Shown in pieces: positions 43,408 to 51,556 of a DNA stretch of 64,000 bases; within the stretch, counting starts at the first letter, position 1, and each line of letters begins with the position of its first letter. The notes under the pieces are model-generated. The model searched no databases, had not been told where the DNA came from, and saw only the letters and a program-made list of their open reading frames with translations. A program made the position numbers and the translations under genes. Source of the DNA: a bacterium (GTDB taxonomy: Bacteria > Pseudomonadota > Alphaproteobacteria > Micavibrionales > UBA2020); the NCBI GenBank assembly GCA_029945425.1, contig JAQSDV010000002.1, forward strand, positions 689,960-753,959, in the 5' to 3' direction.

Positions 43408-44337
43408 TTACAGATTTGAAATTTTTGACAGGCGGAGCATGACATCTTGCGGCTGCAGGGCGGCAAGATCGCCGGACTGCACGACCTCGACCTTGTCACC
43501 GACCGGTCTGGATAAATCGGGCGACGTGGTTCCTGAAAAAACGGCAACCGTCGGGCAACCCGCCATCGCGATGAGATGCGTGGGCCCCGTATCATTTCCG
43601 ACCGCGCCCAACGCCCTGGACGCGAGGGTATAAAGATCGAACAAGGTGGTTTTACCGCAAAGATCAATGACGCCCGGGCAGATTTTCACGATGTCATCAA
43701 TCGCCTCTTTATCCGCAGCAGTGCCGACAACAACAGAACGGATTCCCTGCCGCTCCAGCGTTTGGGCGAGCGACGCGTAACGGGATGACGGCCAGCGTTT
43801 TTCCGGATGGGACGGCGCACAGCCGGGGATCAGGATGACAAAGCGGCCATCCGGCATAGCGGCGAAATCGTCGTTCCGCATCCATGACAAATCCGGCGGG
43901 CGGACGACGATGCCGGCCTCGCCCAGCATTGCGACATGCCGCTCATAGGCATGCATGTTTCGCCAGTCTTTTTTGGAAAAACAATGGCTCGCGCCCGTGA
44001 TGACGCCCACCCATTCGGGCCTGTTTTTGAAAAGCCGGTAATAGATTTTCGTGCGGGTATTGAGCTGCAGGTCGTAGACGCGGGAATAATTGCCGCTATT
44101 CAGGATTTCGCGCACCGCCAGCCATTTTGTCAGTTGCCCCAATCGCGGGCGGCTGTCGACAACAACATGATTGAAAATGCCGCTGCGCTTCGCCAGCTCG
44201 ACGAAAGGCTTGGTGGTCAGCAGCGTGATATTCGCGTCGGGGTGATGTTGCCGGATGGCCTGCATGGAACTGACCGCGACCAGAAAATCGCCCAGGGCAC
44301 TCAGCTTGATGACTAAAATATTTTCGGGCATGGTCAC
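43408..44337 (-). CDS. Glycosyltransferase family 9 (heptosyltransferase-like)
   Basis: A 309-residue GT-B enzyme. ILVIKLSALGDFLVAVSSMQAIR at the start and the C-terminal donor-site motif AVGNDTGPTHLIAMAGCPTVAVFSG (given in two overlapping parts) are typical of ADP-heptose:LPS heptosyltransferases. PGCAPSHPEKRWP matches the conserved GxxxxxKxW loop. It is the last gene of a minus-strand surface-glycan operon, with its start overlapping the GT4 stop. It converges with the EEP gene, 3 nt apart. Lipopolysaccharide core assembly is the likely role. Confidence 0.9.
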   Translation of the reverse strand: MTMPENILVIKLSALGDFLVAVSSMQAIRQHHPDANITLLTTKPFVELAKRSGIFNHVVVDSRPRLGQLTKWLAVREILNSGNYSRVYDLQLNTRTKIYYRLFKNRPEWVGVITGASHCFSKKDWRNMHAYERHVAMLGEAGIVVRPPDLSWMRNDDFAAMPDGRFVILIPGCAPSHPEKRWPSSRYASLAQTLERQGIRSVVVGTAADKEAIDDIVKICPGVIDLCGKTTLFDLYTLASRALGAVGNDTGPTHLIAMAGCPTVAVFSGTTSPDLSRPVGDKVEVVQSGDLAALQPQDVMLRLSKISNL

Positions 44338-45521
44338 GCAGCAAACCGCGCGGAATGTTGTACATTCGCGCCGTCCATTAATTCGGCGTATACATCGAGC
44401 GTCATCATGCCCATTCTTTGGGCGGTAAAGTTATTGACGACGTTTTCTCTCGCTTCCTTGGCGAACGACCGGCGCTTTTCGGGCGTCAGGGACAATGCGT
44501 CACGGATGGCTGCGGAAAATTCCGTGGAATCCGTGGGGCTGACGAGCCAGCCTGTATGCCCGTGCTTCACGGTCTCCTTTACGCCGCCATGATTGGTCGT
44601 GATGACGGGGATTCCCATGGCCTGCGCCTCGACGGGCACGCGGCCGAATCCTTCCGGAATAATGGTGGGCGACAACACGACATCCGACATGGCATAGGCG
44701 GTCGGCATATCGTAACTGCCAATCTTGACGCGATTTTCGAGGCCGGATTTACGGATGTCGTCCTCCAGCTCGCTCTTGAAACTCTGGGTTCCGGTGTTGG
44801 ATGTCAAAAACACGCAAACATAGTCGCTGCGGTCGAGTTTTTTGAGGGCCTCGAGCGTGAACTGGTGGCCCTTGGACCGCGTCAGGCGCGCGGGCAATAC
44901 CAGCACTTTATGACCGTCCGGAATTTGAAACGCCTTGCGCGCCGCTTCCACTTGCGTGGCGGAGACGGCATCCGGATTAAATTTATCCAGCGAAATGCCC
45001 CTATGCACCCTTCTCAGTTTGGAAAAATCGAATTTGTAATTGTTCCGCAGGTAATCGGCAAGATATTCGGAAGCCGCGATCACCCGCTCGCCGCTGACGA
45101 TGGATGAATTATACAGCCGCTTCACGGCACCGCTCACCTTGTGCGCGGAATGGCAGCTTGTGACAAAACGCGCGGTCGTGCCTTTCACCGCATGATACGC
45201 GCTCCATGCCGGTGCGCGTGAGCAGGCATGCACGATATCCACGTTATGCTGCTGGATAACGTCTTTAATTTTTTTGATGTTTGCGAAAATGACCAGCGGG
45301 TTTTTGCTGTGGACGGGCAGCGCAATATGCACGCCTCCGGCATTCGCAATTTCATTGACGCGGGTGCCGCCGCTGGAGATGACGATTGATTTCGCGCCAG
45401 CCCTGACGATCTCCGCATTTAAATCGACAACGCCCTGCTCGACTCCGCCGGTGTTTAACGCCGGCAGGACCTGCACGATGACCGGTTTCTTTCCGGTTGC
45501 GAGGAGTTGTGAAAACGTCAT
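44334..45521 (-). CDS. Glycosyltransferase family 4
   Basis: A 395-residue GT-B glycosyltransferase from the ATG ending at 45521, 7 nt after the methyltransferase stop. The acceptor domain begins VIVQVLPALNTGGVEQGVVDLN. The donor domain has LPARLTRSKGHQFTLEAL, IGSYDMPTAYAMSDVVLSP and the EX7E site in IPEGFGRVPVEAQAMGIPVI, then HGGVKETVKHGHTGWLV. Family members add hexoses to lipid-linked or LPS glycans at the cytoplasmic face. The stop overlaps the GT9 start as ATGA-type. Confidence 0.92.
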   Translation of the reverse strand: MTFSQLLATGKKPVIVQVLPALNTGGVEQGVVDLNAEIVRAGAKSIVISSGGTRVNEIANAGGVHIALPVHSKNPLVIFANIKKIKDVIQQHNVDIVHACSRAPAWSAYHAVKGTTARFVTSCHSAHKVSGAVKRLYNSSIVSGERVIAASEYLADYLRNNYKFDFSKLRRVHRGISLDKFNPDAVSATQVEAARKAFQIPDGHKVLVLPARLTRSKGHQFTLEALKKLDRSDYVCVFLTSNTGTQSFKSELEDDIRKSGLENRVKIGSYDMPTAYAMSDVVLSPTIIPEGFGRVPVEAQAMGIPVITTNHGGVKETVKHGHTGWLVSPTDSTEFSAAIRDALSLTPEKRRSFAKEARENVVNNFTAQRMGMMTLDVYAELMDGANVQHSARFAA

Positions 45522-45528
45522 GACGCGA

Positions 45529-46230
45529 TTACTTGATCTTCCGCAGGACAAGGCCCGGCCGTTTGGTGATGGCAGGTTTTTCCACCTTGAAGGCGTCCGT
45601 CGTTTGCAGGAACTCATCCACCGCTTTCGTCTCGCCCGGCCATTCTTCCAGTCCGTATTCGTCGAACACGAAAACGCCGCCGACCGACAGTTTGTCCTTC
45701 AGGCACTCAAGAACGACCTTGCAGGGTTCGTACAAATCCGCGTCGTAATAAAGGAACGAGAATTTCCGGTCGGGATTTGCCTTCAGGAACGGGGGCAGCG
45801 TGTTTTCAATGAAGCCCTGATGGATCACGATACGGTCCTGCAGGTTGAACAGCGCGATGACTTCGTTCAGCACATCCAGATTGCCGCGATAACGGCCCTG
45901 ATTGCCGTCCTGCACGCCATCCTGTTCCTTGAAATTCGTCAGGCCTTCGAAGCTTTCAAAGCAATGAAGCCGTTTCTGGTCGATGACACCGTAAATCTGC
46001 GCAAGCTTGGCAAGATAGATGAGGTTTGAACCGCGATGCGATCCGAATTCGGCGATGTCGCCTGGAACGTCCAGCGTGCTGCGGAACACATCCAGGATCT
46101 CAACGGTGCGGGCAAGCGTCTTGGTGCCCACATAAAGCGGCCAATGGTCGACGACGCTGTAAATCTCCTGATGCCCGAGGCTGTCGGACAGGTTTTTTCG
46201 CTTGGTCAGGAATTCGCTTTTGCTAGCCAT
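45529..46230 (-). CDS. TylF/MycF-type O-methyltransferase
   Basis: A 233-residue SAM-dependent sugar O-methyltransferase of the macrocin O-methyltransferase family. It has IAEFGSHRGSNLIYLAKL (SAM site, about 59-76), LHCFESFEGL, VIHQGFIENTLPPF, and FLYYDADLYEPCKVVLECL with the metal-binding Asp pair, then VFDEYG. It probably caps or decorates a surface sugar made by the two glycosyltransferases downstream. The start overlaps the 3' end of the Rieske remnant by 8 nt, so an operon existed before that gene was truncated. Confidence 0.9.
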   Translation of the reverse strand: MASKSEFLTKRKNLSDSLGHQEIYSVVDHWPLYVGTKTLARTVEILDVFRSTLDVPGDIAEFGSHRGSNLIYLAKLAQIYGVIDQKRLHCFESFEGLTNFKEQDGVQDGNQGRYRGNLDVLNEVIALFNLQDRIVIHQGFIENTLPPFLKANPDRKFSFLYYDADLYEPCKVVLECLKDKLSVGGVFVFDEYGLEEWPGETKAVDEFLQTTDAFKVEKPAITKRPGLVLRKIK

Positions 46231-46556
46231 TTGACTCTTTACCTTCTTTTATGATTTCCGCGTTGATGCTGTCCGCGCTGTTATCGGCCTTGCCGCCATT
46301 CTCGCAGTCGAATTTCCACTGGTGACGCGGGCACACGACATACTGCCCGTCGAATTTCGCATATTTCAAATCGGCCCCTTGATGCGGGCAGAAACGCTTG
46401 CAGCTGACCGACGTGCCGTTATCGGCTGTCAGCACGATCGTTTCGTCATTGTTCCTGAACTGCGCCAGTTTTTTCAGGCCGTATTCCAGTTCTTCCGTGT
46501 CGTTAGAGACGAAAAAAGTGCTGAGGACGGAGTCGAATACAGGGTAAAATAAGGGC
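46223..46556 (-). pseudogene. Rieske [2Fe-2S] domain remnant, 5' end lost
   Basis: The frame encodes an intact Rieske cluster site: CKRFCPHQGADL and VVCPRHQWKFD supply the two Cys-His pairs, and the phrase HQWKFDCENGG resembles the C-terminal Rieske domain of larger MBL-fold/Rieske proteins. No ATG exists; the frame is open upstream to a TAG at 46557-46559 and the only decent start, GTG at 46435, would give 70 residues and cut off the first strands. It ends 8 nt inside the TylF-like gene. The cut lies next to an integrase gene, so the 5' part was probably lost by integration. Confidence 0.7.
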
Positions 46557-46622
46557 TACCCAGATAGGGCGGCGGGAAGGTATAAGATTCACCCAACAGG
46601 ATGTTGAGGAGTTTCTTAAGAA

Positions 46623-47555
46623 ATGCGCCTTGTCAAACACCGGAACTATTGGGCGGTCAGGCTCGAAGATGGCCGTAGAGTCTCCCTTCGTACCGCCGAC
46701 ATTGGAGAAGCGGAACAACGCCTAGAGGACTTAAAGCGCAGCGCGGTCAGGAAAAAGGAAACCATAGGTCAGGTGGTTGATGCCTACCTGAAGGAAAAGA
46801 AGGAGAAACCGTCAATTCGGGGCATGAAGGACGCTTGGAAGGCCGCTGAATCGTTCTTTGGGAATATGCGCCCCGACCAGATGAGCCGCCAACTATGCCG
46901 CGAATACGCCATTAAGCGCAAAGTCTCCGCAGGGACTGTCAGAAAAGAACTAGGCATTATCCGACAAGCCCTTAAATGGCATGACCCCAAAACCGTGCCA
47001 GAAATTGAATTACCCACCGCCCCGCCGCCGAAAGAGCGATTCCTTACCAAAGATGAGGCCAGAAGGCTCGAAGATGCCTGTACAACCCCCCATTTAAAGC
47101 TGTTTGTTCAGCTTGCCCTAAAGACCGCCGCCAGAAGGGGCGCGTTGCTCGACCTCACATGGTCACAGGTCGATTTAAAAAGGGCTGAAATAACGCTTTC
47201 TAAAGGGGTTCAAACTTCCAAGGGGCGCGCAACCGTTCCAATCAACGAAACGCTTCTGGACGCGCTTAAAACAGCCAAAAAGGACTCTTTAAGCCCGTAT
47301 GTCATCACCTATGCAGGGCAGCGTGTTAAATCGGTCAATAAAGGCTTCAGGGAGGCGTGTGAAAGGGCTGGATTGAAAGGGGTGACACCGCATACCCTAA
47401 GACATACCGCAGCCACATGGATGGTTCAGGCTGGAAGGCCGATGCACGATGTAGCTGCATATCTTGGACACACCAATATCCAGACGACTTACAGGACATA
47501 CAGCAAGTTCACCGCTGAGCATTTGAGGGCATCTGCCGATGCGTTGGATTACTGA
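46623..47555 (+). CDS. Tyrosine recombinase (phage-type integrase)
   Basis: A complete 310-residue integrase. A short arm/core-binding domain (about 45-135, TIGQVVDAYLKEKKEKPSI) precedes the catalytic domain. Catalytic residues visible: Arg in KTAARRGALLDLTW, Lys in SKGRATVPI, HTLRHTAATWM with His and Arg, LGHTNIQ with the second His, and the nucleophile Tyr in TTYRTYSKF. It points at the 3' end of tRNA-Thr 57 nt away, the usual placement for tRNA-targeting elements. Base use is AT-richer than the neighbours. No other element genes are seen. Confidence 0.93.
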   Translation: MRLVKHRNYWAVRLEDGRRVSLRTADIGEAEQRLEDLKRSAVRKKETIGQVVDAYLKEKKEKPSIRGMKDAWKAAESFFGNMRPDQMSRQLCREYAIKRKVSAGTVRKELGIIRQALKWHDPKTVPEIELPTAPPPKERFLTKDEARRLEDACTTPHLKLFVQLALKTAARRGALLDLTWSQVDLKRAEITLSKGVQTSKGRATVPINETLLDALKTAKKDSLSPYVITYAGQRVKSVNKGFREACERAGLKGVTPHTLRHTAATWMVQAGRPMHDVAAYLGHTNIQTTYRTYSKFTAEHLRASADALDY

Positions 47556-47612
47556 ATCGGTGCATTTGAACTGGGTAACACCCCTTTTTCATCTGCTAAG
47601 TCATTGAAATGA

Positions 47613-47687
47613 TGGTGCTGTTGAGTGGGATTGAACCGCCGACCTCCCCCTTACCAAGGGGGTGCTCTACCACTGAGCTACAACAGC
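47613..47687 (-). tRNA. tRNA-Thr (anticodon GGT)
   Basis: On the minus strand GCTGTTG pairs with CAACAGC as a 7-bp acceptor stem, followed by A and an encoded CCA. The D arm is GCTC/GAGC and the anticodon arm CCCCC-TTGGTAA-GGGGG, giving GGT. The T arm GGCGG-TTCAATC-CCACT has one C-A mismatch and a G-T pair. The integrase lies next to the 3' end, so the 3' half may be an attachment-site copy. Confidence 0.93.
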
Positions 47688-47752
47688 TTACCTAGTAAAA
47701 TCATATACTTAAGGCACAGGGGGTGGTGATTTCCGCCCGTTTTCGCCCTTAT

Positions 47753-47781
47753 GAATAAGTGATTTGGGGGTGTTTTGTCAA
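47753..47781 (-). promoter_or_regulatory. Promoter of tRNA-Thr
   Basis: TTGACA (47781-47776), 17 nt and TTATTC (47758-47753) on the minus strand, about 65 nt before the tRNA 5' end. Confidence 0.5.
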
Positions 47782-47788
47782 CACCTGC

Positions 47789-48892
47789 TTACTTTTTCCG
47801 CAGCGCCCTGAAAAGGCTGTATTTGCCGTCGATTTTTTTGTGGAAGAACATCTCCTGCCCGGTCTTGGGGATTGCGGGGGCTTCGGTGAAGCCGTCGAGG
47901 GATGTCAGCGCCATCGGGGTATCGAACGGCCGGCCGAGGCTCGCGCGCGTCGCCACCATGATATGCGGCACGTCGCCTTCGATGGCGCGGGTGAAGTAAA
48001 GCTCGAGGCCGTCTGCCGATACCGCAGGCGCGTATTCCAGCGCGTCGGAATTCACGTTGATCAGCTGCGCGAAACTGTCGGGCGCGATGCGGAACGCGCC
48101 GTAGCCGTCGATGCTGGCGACCATCAGGTCGGATTCCTTGGGCACCACGCTGCCGCTCTCGAAACGCGCGCGGGCGACATACAACTGGCGTCCGTCAAAG
48201 CTGATGCCCGCATCCATATTGATCTCGCCCGCCGATTTGGGGTTGATGTCGCCGCGCACAACGCGCAGGTCAACCACCGCGCCATTTTTGAAAGTGCCGG
48301 TATAGAGCGATTGCAGGTTTTCGGCATAGCTGCGCAGGCTGGTGAAATAAAACCGCCCGCTTTCGTCGATGCTGGGGATGGCATCCAGTTTGTCGCTGTT
48401 GATCGCCGGAATTTTGCCCGCGTATTTGAATGTCAGGTCGCCGGTGCGCGTGGCGAAATGCAGGTCGGTCTGGGCGGCCGCTTCGTTTTCGTTGTTGAAG
48501 AATAACGTCTGGCCGTCCGCCGTCACCGCCGGTTCCATCGCCTGTCCGTCATAGCCGTCGATTGTCAGCGCTTGCGCGTTGCCATACAGGTCGCTGTCGT
48601 TATGCTTTGGCATCACGGGTTTCGGCGCGGCGGGTTCGTCGAGGATGGAGAGCGCGTTATCGAGCAGGATTTCCGCCTGCCGCAATTCACCGGCATCGAG
48701 CGCGGGCTTCACCTGCTGCGCCAGCGCGTAAGCTTCGGTGATGTCGCGGTTGGCCTTCGCCCATTGCAGCAGCCCCGCCTCCACCCGCGCGCCCTTTTCC
48801 TGCAGGCGGTGAATGGTCGTGCCGACAAAAATGCCGATACCGGCAATGATGACCAGCAGCAGGACGGCGATGGTGATGAAAAAACGTTTCAT
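47789..48892 (-). CDS. Membrane-anchored PD40/WD40-like beta-propeller protein
   Basis: A 367-residue product from the ATG ending at 48892; the frame is open far upstream but overlaps the promoter of the divergent gene. An N-terminal anchor at about 4-27 (FFITIAVLLLVIIAGIGIFV) is followed by a helical segment and then PD40-type blades: EPAVTADGQTLFFNNENE, IPSIDESGRFYFTSLRS, DAGISFDGRQLYVAR, APAVSADGLELYFTR and APAIPKTGQEMFFHK. TolB-like propellers work in the periplasm as binding platforms. Ligand unknown. Confidence 0.82.
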   Translation of the reverse strand: MKRFFITIAVLLLVIIAGIGIFVGTTIHRLQEKGARVEAGLLQWAKANRDITEAYALAQQVKPALDAGELRQAEILLDNALSILDEPAAPKPVMPKHNDSDLYGNAQALTIDGYDGQAMEPAVTADGQTLFFNNENEAAAQTDLHFATRTGDLTFKYAGKIPAINSDKLDAIPSIDESGRFYFTSLRSYAENLQSLYTGTFKNGAVVDLRVVRGDINPKSAGEINMDAGISFDGRQLYVARARFESGSVVPKESDLMVASIDGYGAFRIAPDSFAQLINVNSDALEYAPAVSADGLELYFTRAIEGDVPHIMVATRASLGRPFDTPMALTSLDGFTEAPAIPKTGQEMFFHKKIDGKYSLFRALRKK

Positions 48893-48958
48893 TCTTTTGG
48901 TATCCGATTTTAAAGCCGTATCGGCAACCTGTTTTTGATTGCCATAAGTTAGATGATA

Positions 48959-48987
48959 TTGACTCGCAACTTTCGCGCGCCTAATCT
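48959..48987 (+). promoter_or_regulatory. Promoter of the nitronate monooxygenase-like gene
   Basis: TTGACT (48959-48964), 17 nt and TAATCT (48982-48987). The predicted transcription start coincides with the ATG at 48994, so the message may be leaderless. Confidence 0.6.
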
Positions 48988-48993
48988 GGACGC

Positions 48994-50007
48994 ATGACAA
49001 AACCGGCTGACGACCTGCGCGCCAAGACATCCCTGCCCCTGATCGTGGGCCCGATGTTCCTTGTGTCGAATGCCGACCTCGTGGTGGCCTCGTGCAAGGA
49101 AGGCATCGTCGGCAGTTTTCCGGCGGGCAGCAAATGGACCTCGGCGGATTTCGAAACATTCCTGAAGGATGTGACGGACGGCCTTGCCGATTACAAATCC
49201 AAAAATCCTGCCAAGACGGTCGCCCCCTATTCCATCAACCTGAGCGTCCGCAAAAACAGCGCGCGGCTGCAGGCCGATCTTGCGCTGTGCGAGAAGTATA
49301 AAGTGCCGATCGTCCATGCCTCCGGCACGGTCACGCCCGAAATCGTGAAGCAGATCCATGCCTATGGCGGCATTATCGTGCAGGACGCGCTGACCGCGGA
49401 GGAAGCAAAGCACGCAGTCGCCGCGGGCGTCGATGGCATCATCGCCGTTGCGGCTGGCGCAGGCGGACAGGCGGGCACGGTCAATCCTTTCGTGCTGCTG
49501 GGTGAAATCCGCCAGTTCTATGACGGCTTGCTGGTATTGGCGGGCGGGTTGACGACGGGCAAAGACATTCTGGCGGCGCAAACCATGGGCGCGGATTTCG
49601 CGCTGATGGGCACGCGGTATCTCGCGACGAAAGAATCCGCCGCAGAACCGGATTACAAAAAGATGGTTTTGAATTCCGGTTCAGCCGACATCATCTACAC
49701 CTCCGCCATCAACGGCATCGCCGGCAGCTTTATGAAGGCGAGCATCGAACAGAACGGTTACGACGCCGAAGACCTGCGCAAGCGCGGCCCCGGCGCCGAT
49801 AAAATCCCGACCCCGCCCGGCGAAGAAGGCAAGGCGTGGAAATACGTGTGGTCTGCGGGACAGGCATCCGGCAACATCACCGACCTGCCGACCGTCGCCG
49901 ACCTCACCGACCGTTTGAAAACCGAATATGCGGATGCGAAAATCGCGCTGGCAAAAAAACTTGGCCTTGGCCCGAAACCCGCCGCGCCCAAACCCCCGAC
50001 ACCCTGA
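48994..50007 (+). CDS. Nitronate monooxygenase-like flavoprotein
   Basis: A 337-residue TIM-barrel FMN protein of the NMO/2-nitropropane dioxygenase family. It has LPLIVGPMFLVSNADLVVASCKEG at the start, VHASGTVTPEIVKQIHAYG, the FMN phosphate loop AAGAGGQAGT, LAGGLTTGKDILAAQTMGADFALMGTRY (all quoted in parts). The His expected near the loop in class I enzymes is replaced by Gln in GGQAG, so class II or a relative. The C-terminus is a Pro/Ala/Lys tail. A lipoprotein gene overlaps its stop as TGATG. Confidence 0.88.
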   Translation: MTKPADDLRAKTSLPLIVGPMFLVSNADLVVASCKEGIVGSFPAGSKWTSADFETFLKDVTDGLADYKSKNPAKTVAPYSINLSVRKNSARLQADLALCEKYKVPIVHASGTVTPEIVKQIHAYGGIIVQDALTAEEAKHAVAAGVDGIIAVAAGAGGQAGTVNPFVLLGEIRQFYDGLLVLAGGLTTGKDILAAQTMGADFALMGTRYLATKESAAEPDYKKMVLNSGSADIIYTSAINGIAGSFMKASIEQNGYDAEDLRKRGPGADKIPTPPGEEGKAWKYVWSAGQASGNITDLPTVADLTDRLKTEYADAKIALAKKLGLGPKPAAPKPPTP

Positions 50008-50480
50008 TGAAATCCATCCGTCTTTTATTGTCGGTGTTTATCATCCTTGCAATCTGTTCCTGCCAGAAGGCCGTCACCATGAAACCCGATTTCAGCGCCG
50101 CGCTGCAAAAGCATTTTGATTCCATCGAACATCGCGATATCGAGGCGTTCAAGTCCAGCATCACGAACAATAAAACGATGTACACCATCGTGCAGAACGG
50201 CCATGCCTTCACCACGCCGCAGCAGATCATCGACATTCATGCAGGATGGTTCAAGGATACGCGCTGGAGCTGGAAAGGCACCGTCATCCATACCGTTGTC
50301 GGCGAAGACATGGCGATGGCGGTCGTGAAATACACCTATCAGGCCACGCCGGAAAAACCCGCGCTGGAATCATGGCTGACCTATGTCTTCAAGCTGGAAG
50401 ACGGCCAGTGGAAGATCTTGCACGACCAGAACACCGCACTCGATTTCCCCGCATTTGCAAAATCTATGAGCGATCAATAA
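50007..50480 (+). CDS. SnoaL/NTF2-like lipoprotein
   Basis: A 157-residue product translationally coupled to the NMO-like gene (TGATG). The hydrophobic N-terminus ends LAICSC, where Cys17 or Cys19 would be lipidated, though neither lipobox is perfect. The mature part is an NTF2-like cone fold of the DUF4440/SnoaL type: FSAALQKHFDSIEHRDIEAFKSS, then VVGEDMAMAVVKYTYQ and FKLEDGQWKILHDQNT (in parts). Such domains bind small molecules or act as enzymes. The role here is unknown. A terminator follows at 50493. Confidence 0.8.
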   Translation: MKSIRLLLSVFIILAICSCQKAVTMKPDFSAALQKHFDSIEHRDIEAFKSSITNNKTMYTIVQNGHAFTTPQQIIDIHAGWFKDTRWSWKGTVIHTVVGEDMAMAVVKYTYQATPEKPALESWLTYVFKLEDGQWKILHDQNTALDFPAFAKSMSDQ

Positions 50481-50492
50481 CGCGCATAAATA

Positions 50493-50520
50493 AAGGGGCG
50501 AACAAGTCGCCCCTTCCTTT
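50493..50520 (+). terminator. Rho-independent terminator
   Basis: AAGGGGCGA, loop ACAAG and TCGCCCCTT (50493-50515), followed by CCTTTTAT. It ends the NMO-lipoprotein transcript and partly suits the convergent minus gene at 50545. Confidence 0.85.
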
Positions 50521-50544
50521 TATCGTTATGTGGCGGGTGGTGCG

Positions 50545-50919
50545 TTAGTCGCCGCCACCGCCATCTCCGCCGCCGCCTCCGTCGCCACCACCACCGCTGT
50601 CACCGCCGCCGCTATCACCCCAGCCGCCGCCGCTGTCGTGGTGACCGCTGTCGCCATGGCTGTGGCTGTGACCGTGATGGGTTGATCCGGTATCGAGGTT
50701 GTACGGGAAGTAGTCGGTGCTGGTACTCGAACCGCTGCTGCGTGATCCGTAGCCCGGCGAACTCGCTTTACGTTTTTTCTGTGACGGCAATTTGCCACCG
50801 GAAGATTTTGACGATTTGCGATTAAAAATGCCGCCATTCGTTTCATTCGAATTGGCGGCTTCAGGAGCCTCAGTCCGTCCGGTGATGCGCGCGAATGCAC
50901 GCGAGAGCCAATTGCTCAT
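50545..50919 (-). CDS. Low-complexity Gly/Ser/His-rich protein
   Basis: A 124-residue product. The N-terminus MSNWLSRAFARITGR is an amphipathic basic helix. The middle is Ser/Lys-rich, followed by HHGHSHSHGDSGHH, which could bind metal, and a C-terminal run of GGGGD/GGGDS units. Two other frames of the same DNA are also open because of the repetitive composition, but only this one begins with a typical start next to an SD-like AAAGGATA. No family was recognised. It may be a membrane-surface protein. Confidence 0.6.
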   Translation of the reverse strand: MSNWLSRAFARITGRTEAPEAANSNETNGGIFNRKSSKSSGGKLPSQKKRKASSPGYGSRSSGSSTSTDYFPYNLDTGSTHHGHSHSHGDSGHHDSGGGWGDSGGGDSGGGGDGGGGGDGGGGD

Positions 50920-51154
50920 GCAGTATCCTTTCTGTGCTGGGTGGGGTTTTTAAAGATGTAAGTTCGTTTTTTCATGCTTACAACTCCATCAGACGTTGAT
51001 TCGGCGCAGGCGTCAAAAGCTCCGGATAATTCCTAGTATTCGTATAGGATTAAGCCTGCGTTATGCTCTGCGGGAACATTACCGCAATCCGCATTTCGCC
51101 CCTCGCCTTTGCCCGCATCCTGCGGTAAAAATGGATATCATCAGGGGATTTATC

Positions 51155-51556
51155 ATGATCATTCCGCATATCACCGCCTTTTACGCCGGTTTCCTGGGCC
51201 TGATGCTGGTCGCGCTGTCGTGGCGCATCATGGCCATGCGCGCGCGTCTCGAGGTCATGGTCGGCGACGGGGGGGAGAAAAACCTGAGCATCGCCGTGCG
51301 TATGCAGGGCAACTTCATCGAATATGTGCCGATGGCACTGCTGCTGATCGCCTTCAACGAGATCATCGCGCGCCCGTCATGGATCATCCATGCCCTGTGT
51401 TTGGCTCTGCTGGCGGCGCGGCTTGCGCATATCCACGGCATGAGCCAGAAAAACGCGATGGGCAAAGGCAGGCGCATCGGGGCGATGATGACATTTACCG
51501 TCGTCGTGGCCGCGTCGCTGCTCTGCATTGCGTCGATGGTCATGGGGCGCGTGTAA
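51155..51556 (+). CDS. MAPEG family membrane protein
   Basis: A 133-residue, four-helix protein of the MAPEG superfamily (microsomal glutathione transferase relatives). The start at 51155 has AGGGGA eight bases upstream; an ATG at 51131 in frame would add a polar stretch. Helices lie at about 3-22, 55-72, 79-95 and 108-128. NLSIAVRMQGNFIEYVPMALLL is the characteristic segment (RxQ.NF.EY), quoted in part. The ankyrin gene start overlaps the stop as TAATG. The substrate is unknown. Confidence 0.87.
   Translation: MIIPHITAFYAGFLGLMLVALSWRIMAMRARLEVMVGDGGEKNLSIAVRMQGNFIEYVPMALLLIAFNEIIARPSWIIHALCLALLAARLAHIHGMSQKNAMGKGRRIGAMMTFTVVVAASLLCIASMVMGRV

Noticed and set aside
46435..46435. A GTG start making the Rieske frame a functional 70-residue protein
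   Set aside because: It would lack the first strands of the fold, has no SD, and the upstream frame still looks Rieske-like, so a truncated gene is more likely.
47769..47785. GGTGTT/AACACC hairpin after the beta-propeller gene as a terminator
   Set aside because: No T-run on the minus strand, and the same bases form the -35 of the tRNA-Thr promoter.
50526..50900. Alternative minus frame over the Gly-rich gene giving a Thr/Ala-rich protein
   Set aside because: Repetitive DNA leaves several frames open; the chosen frame has the better start context and a coherent N-terminal helix.
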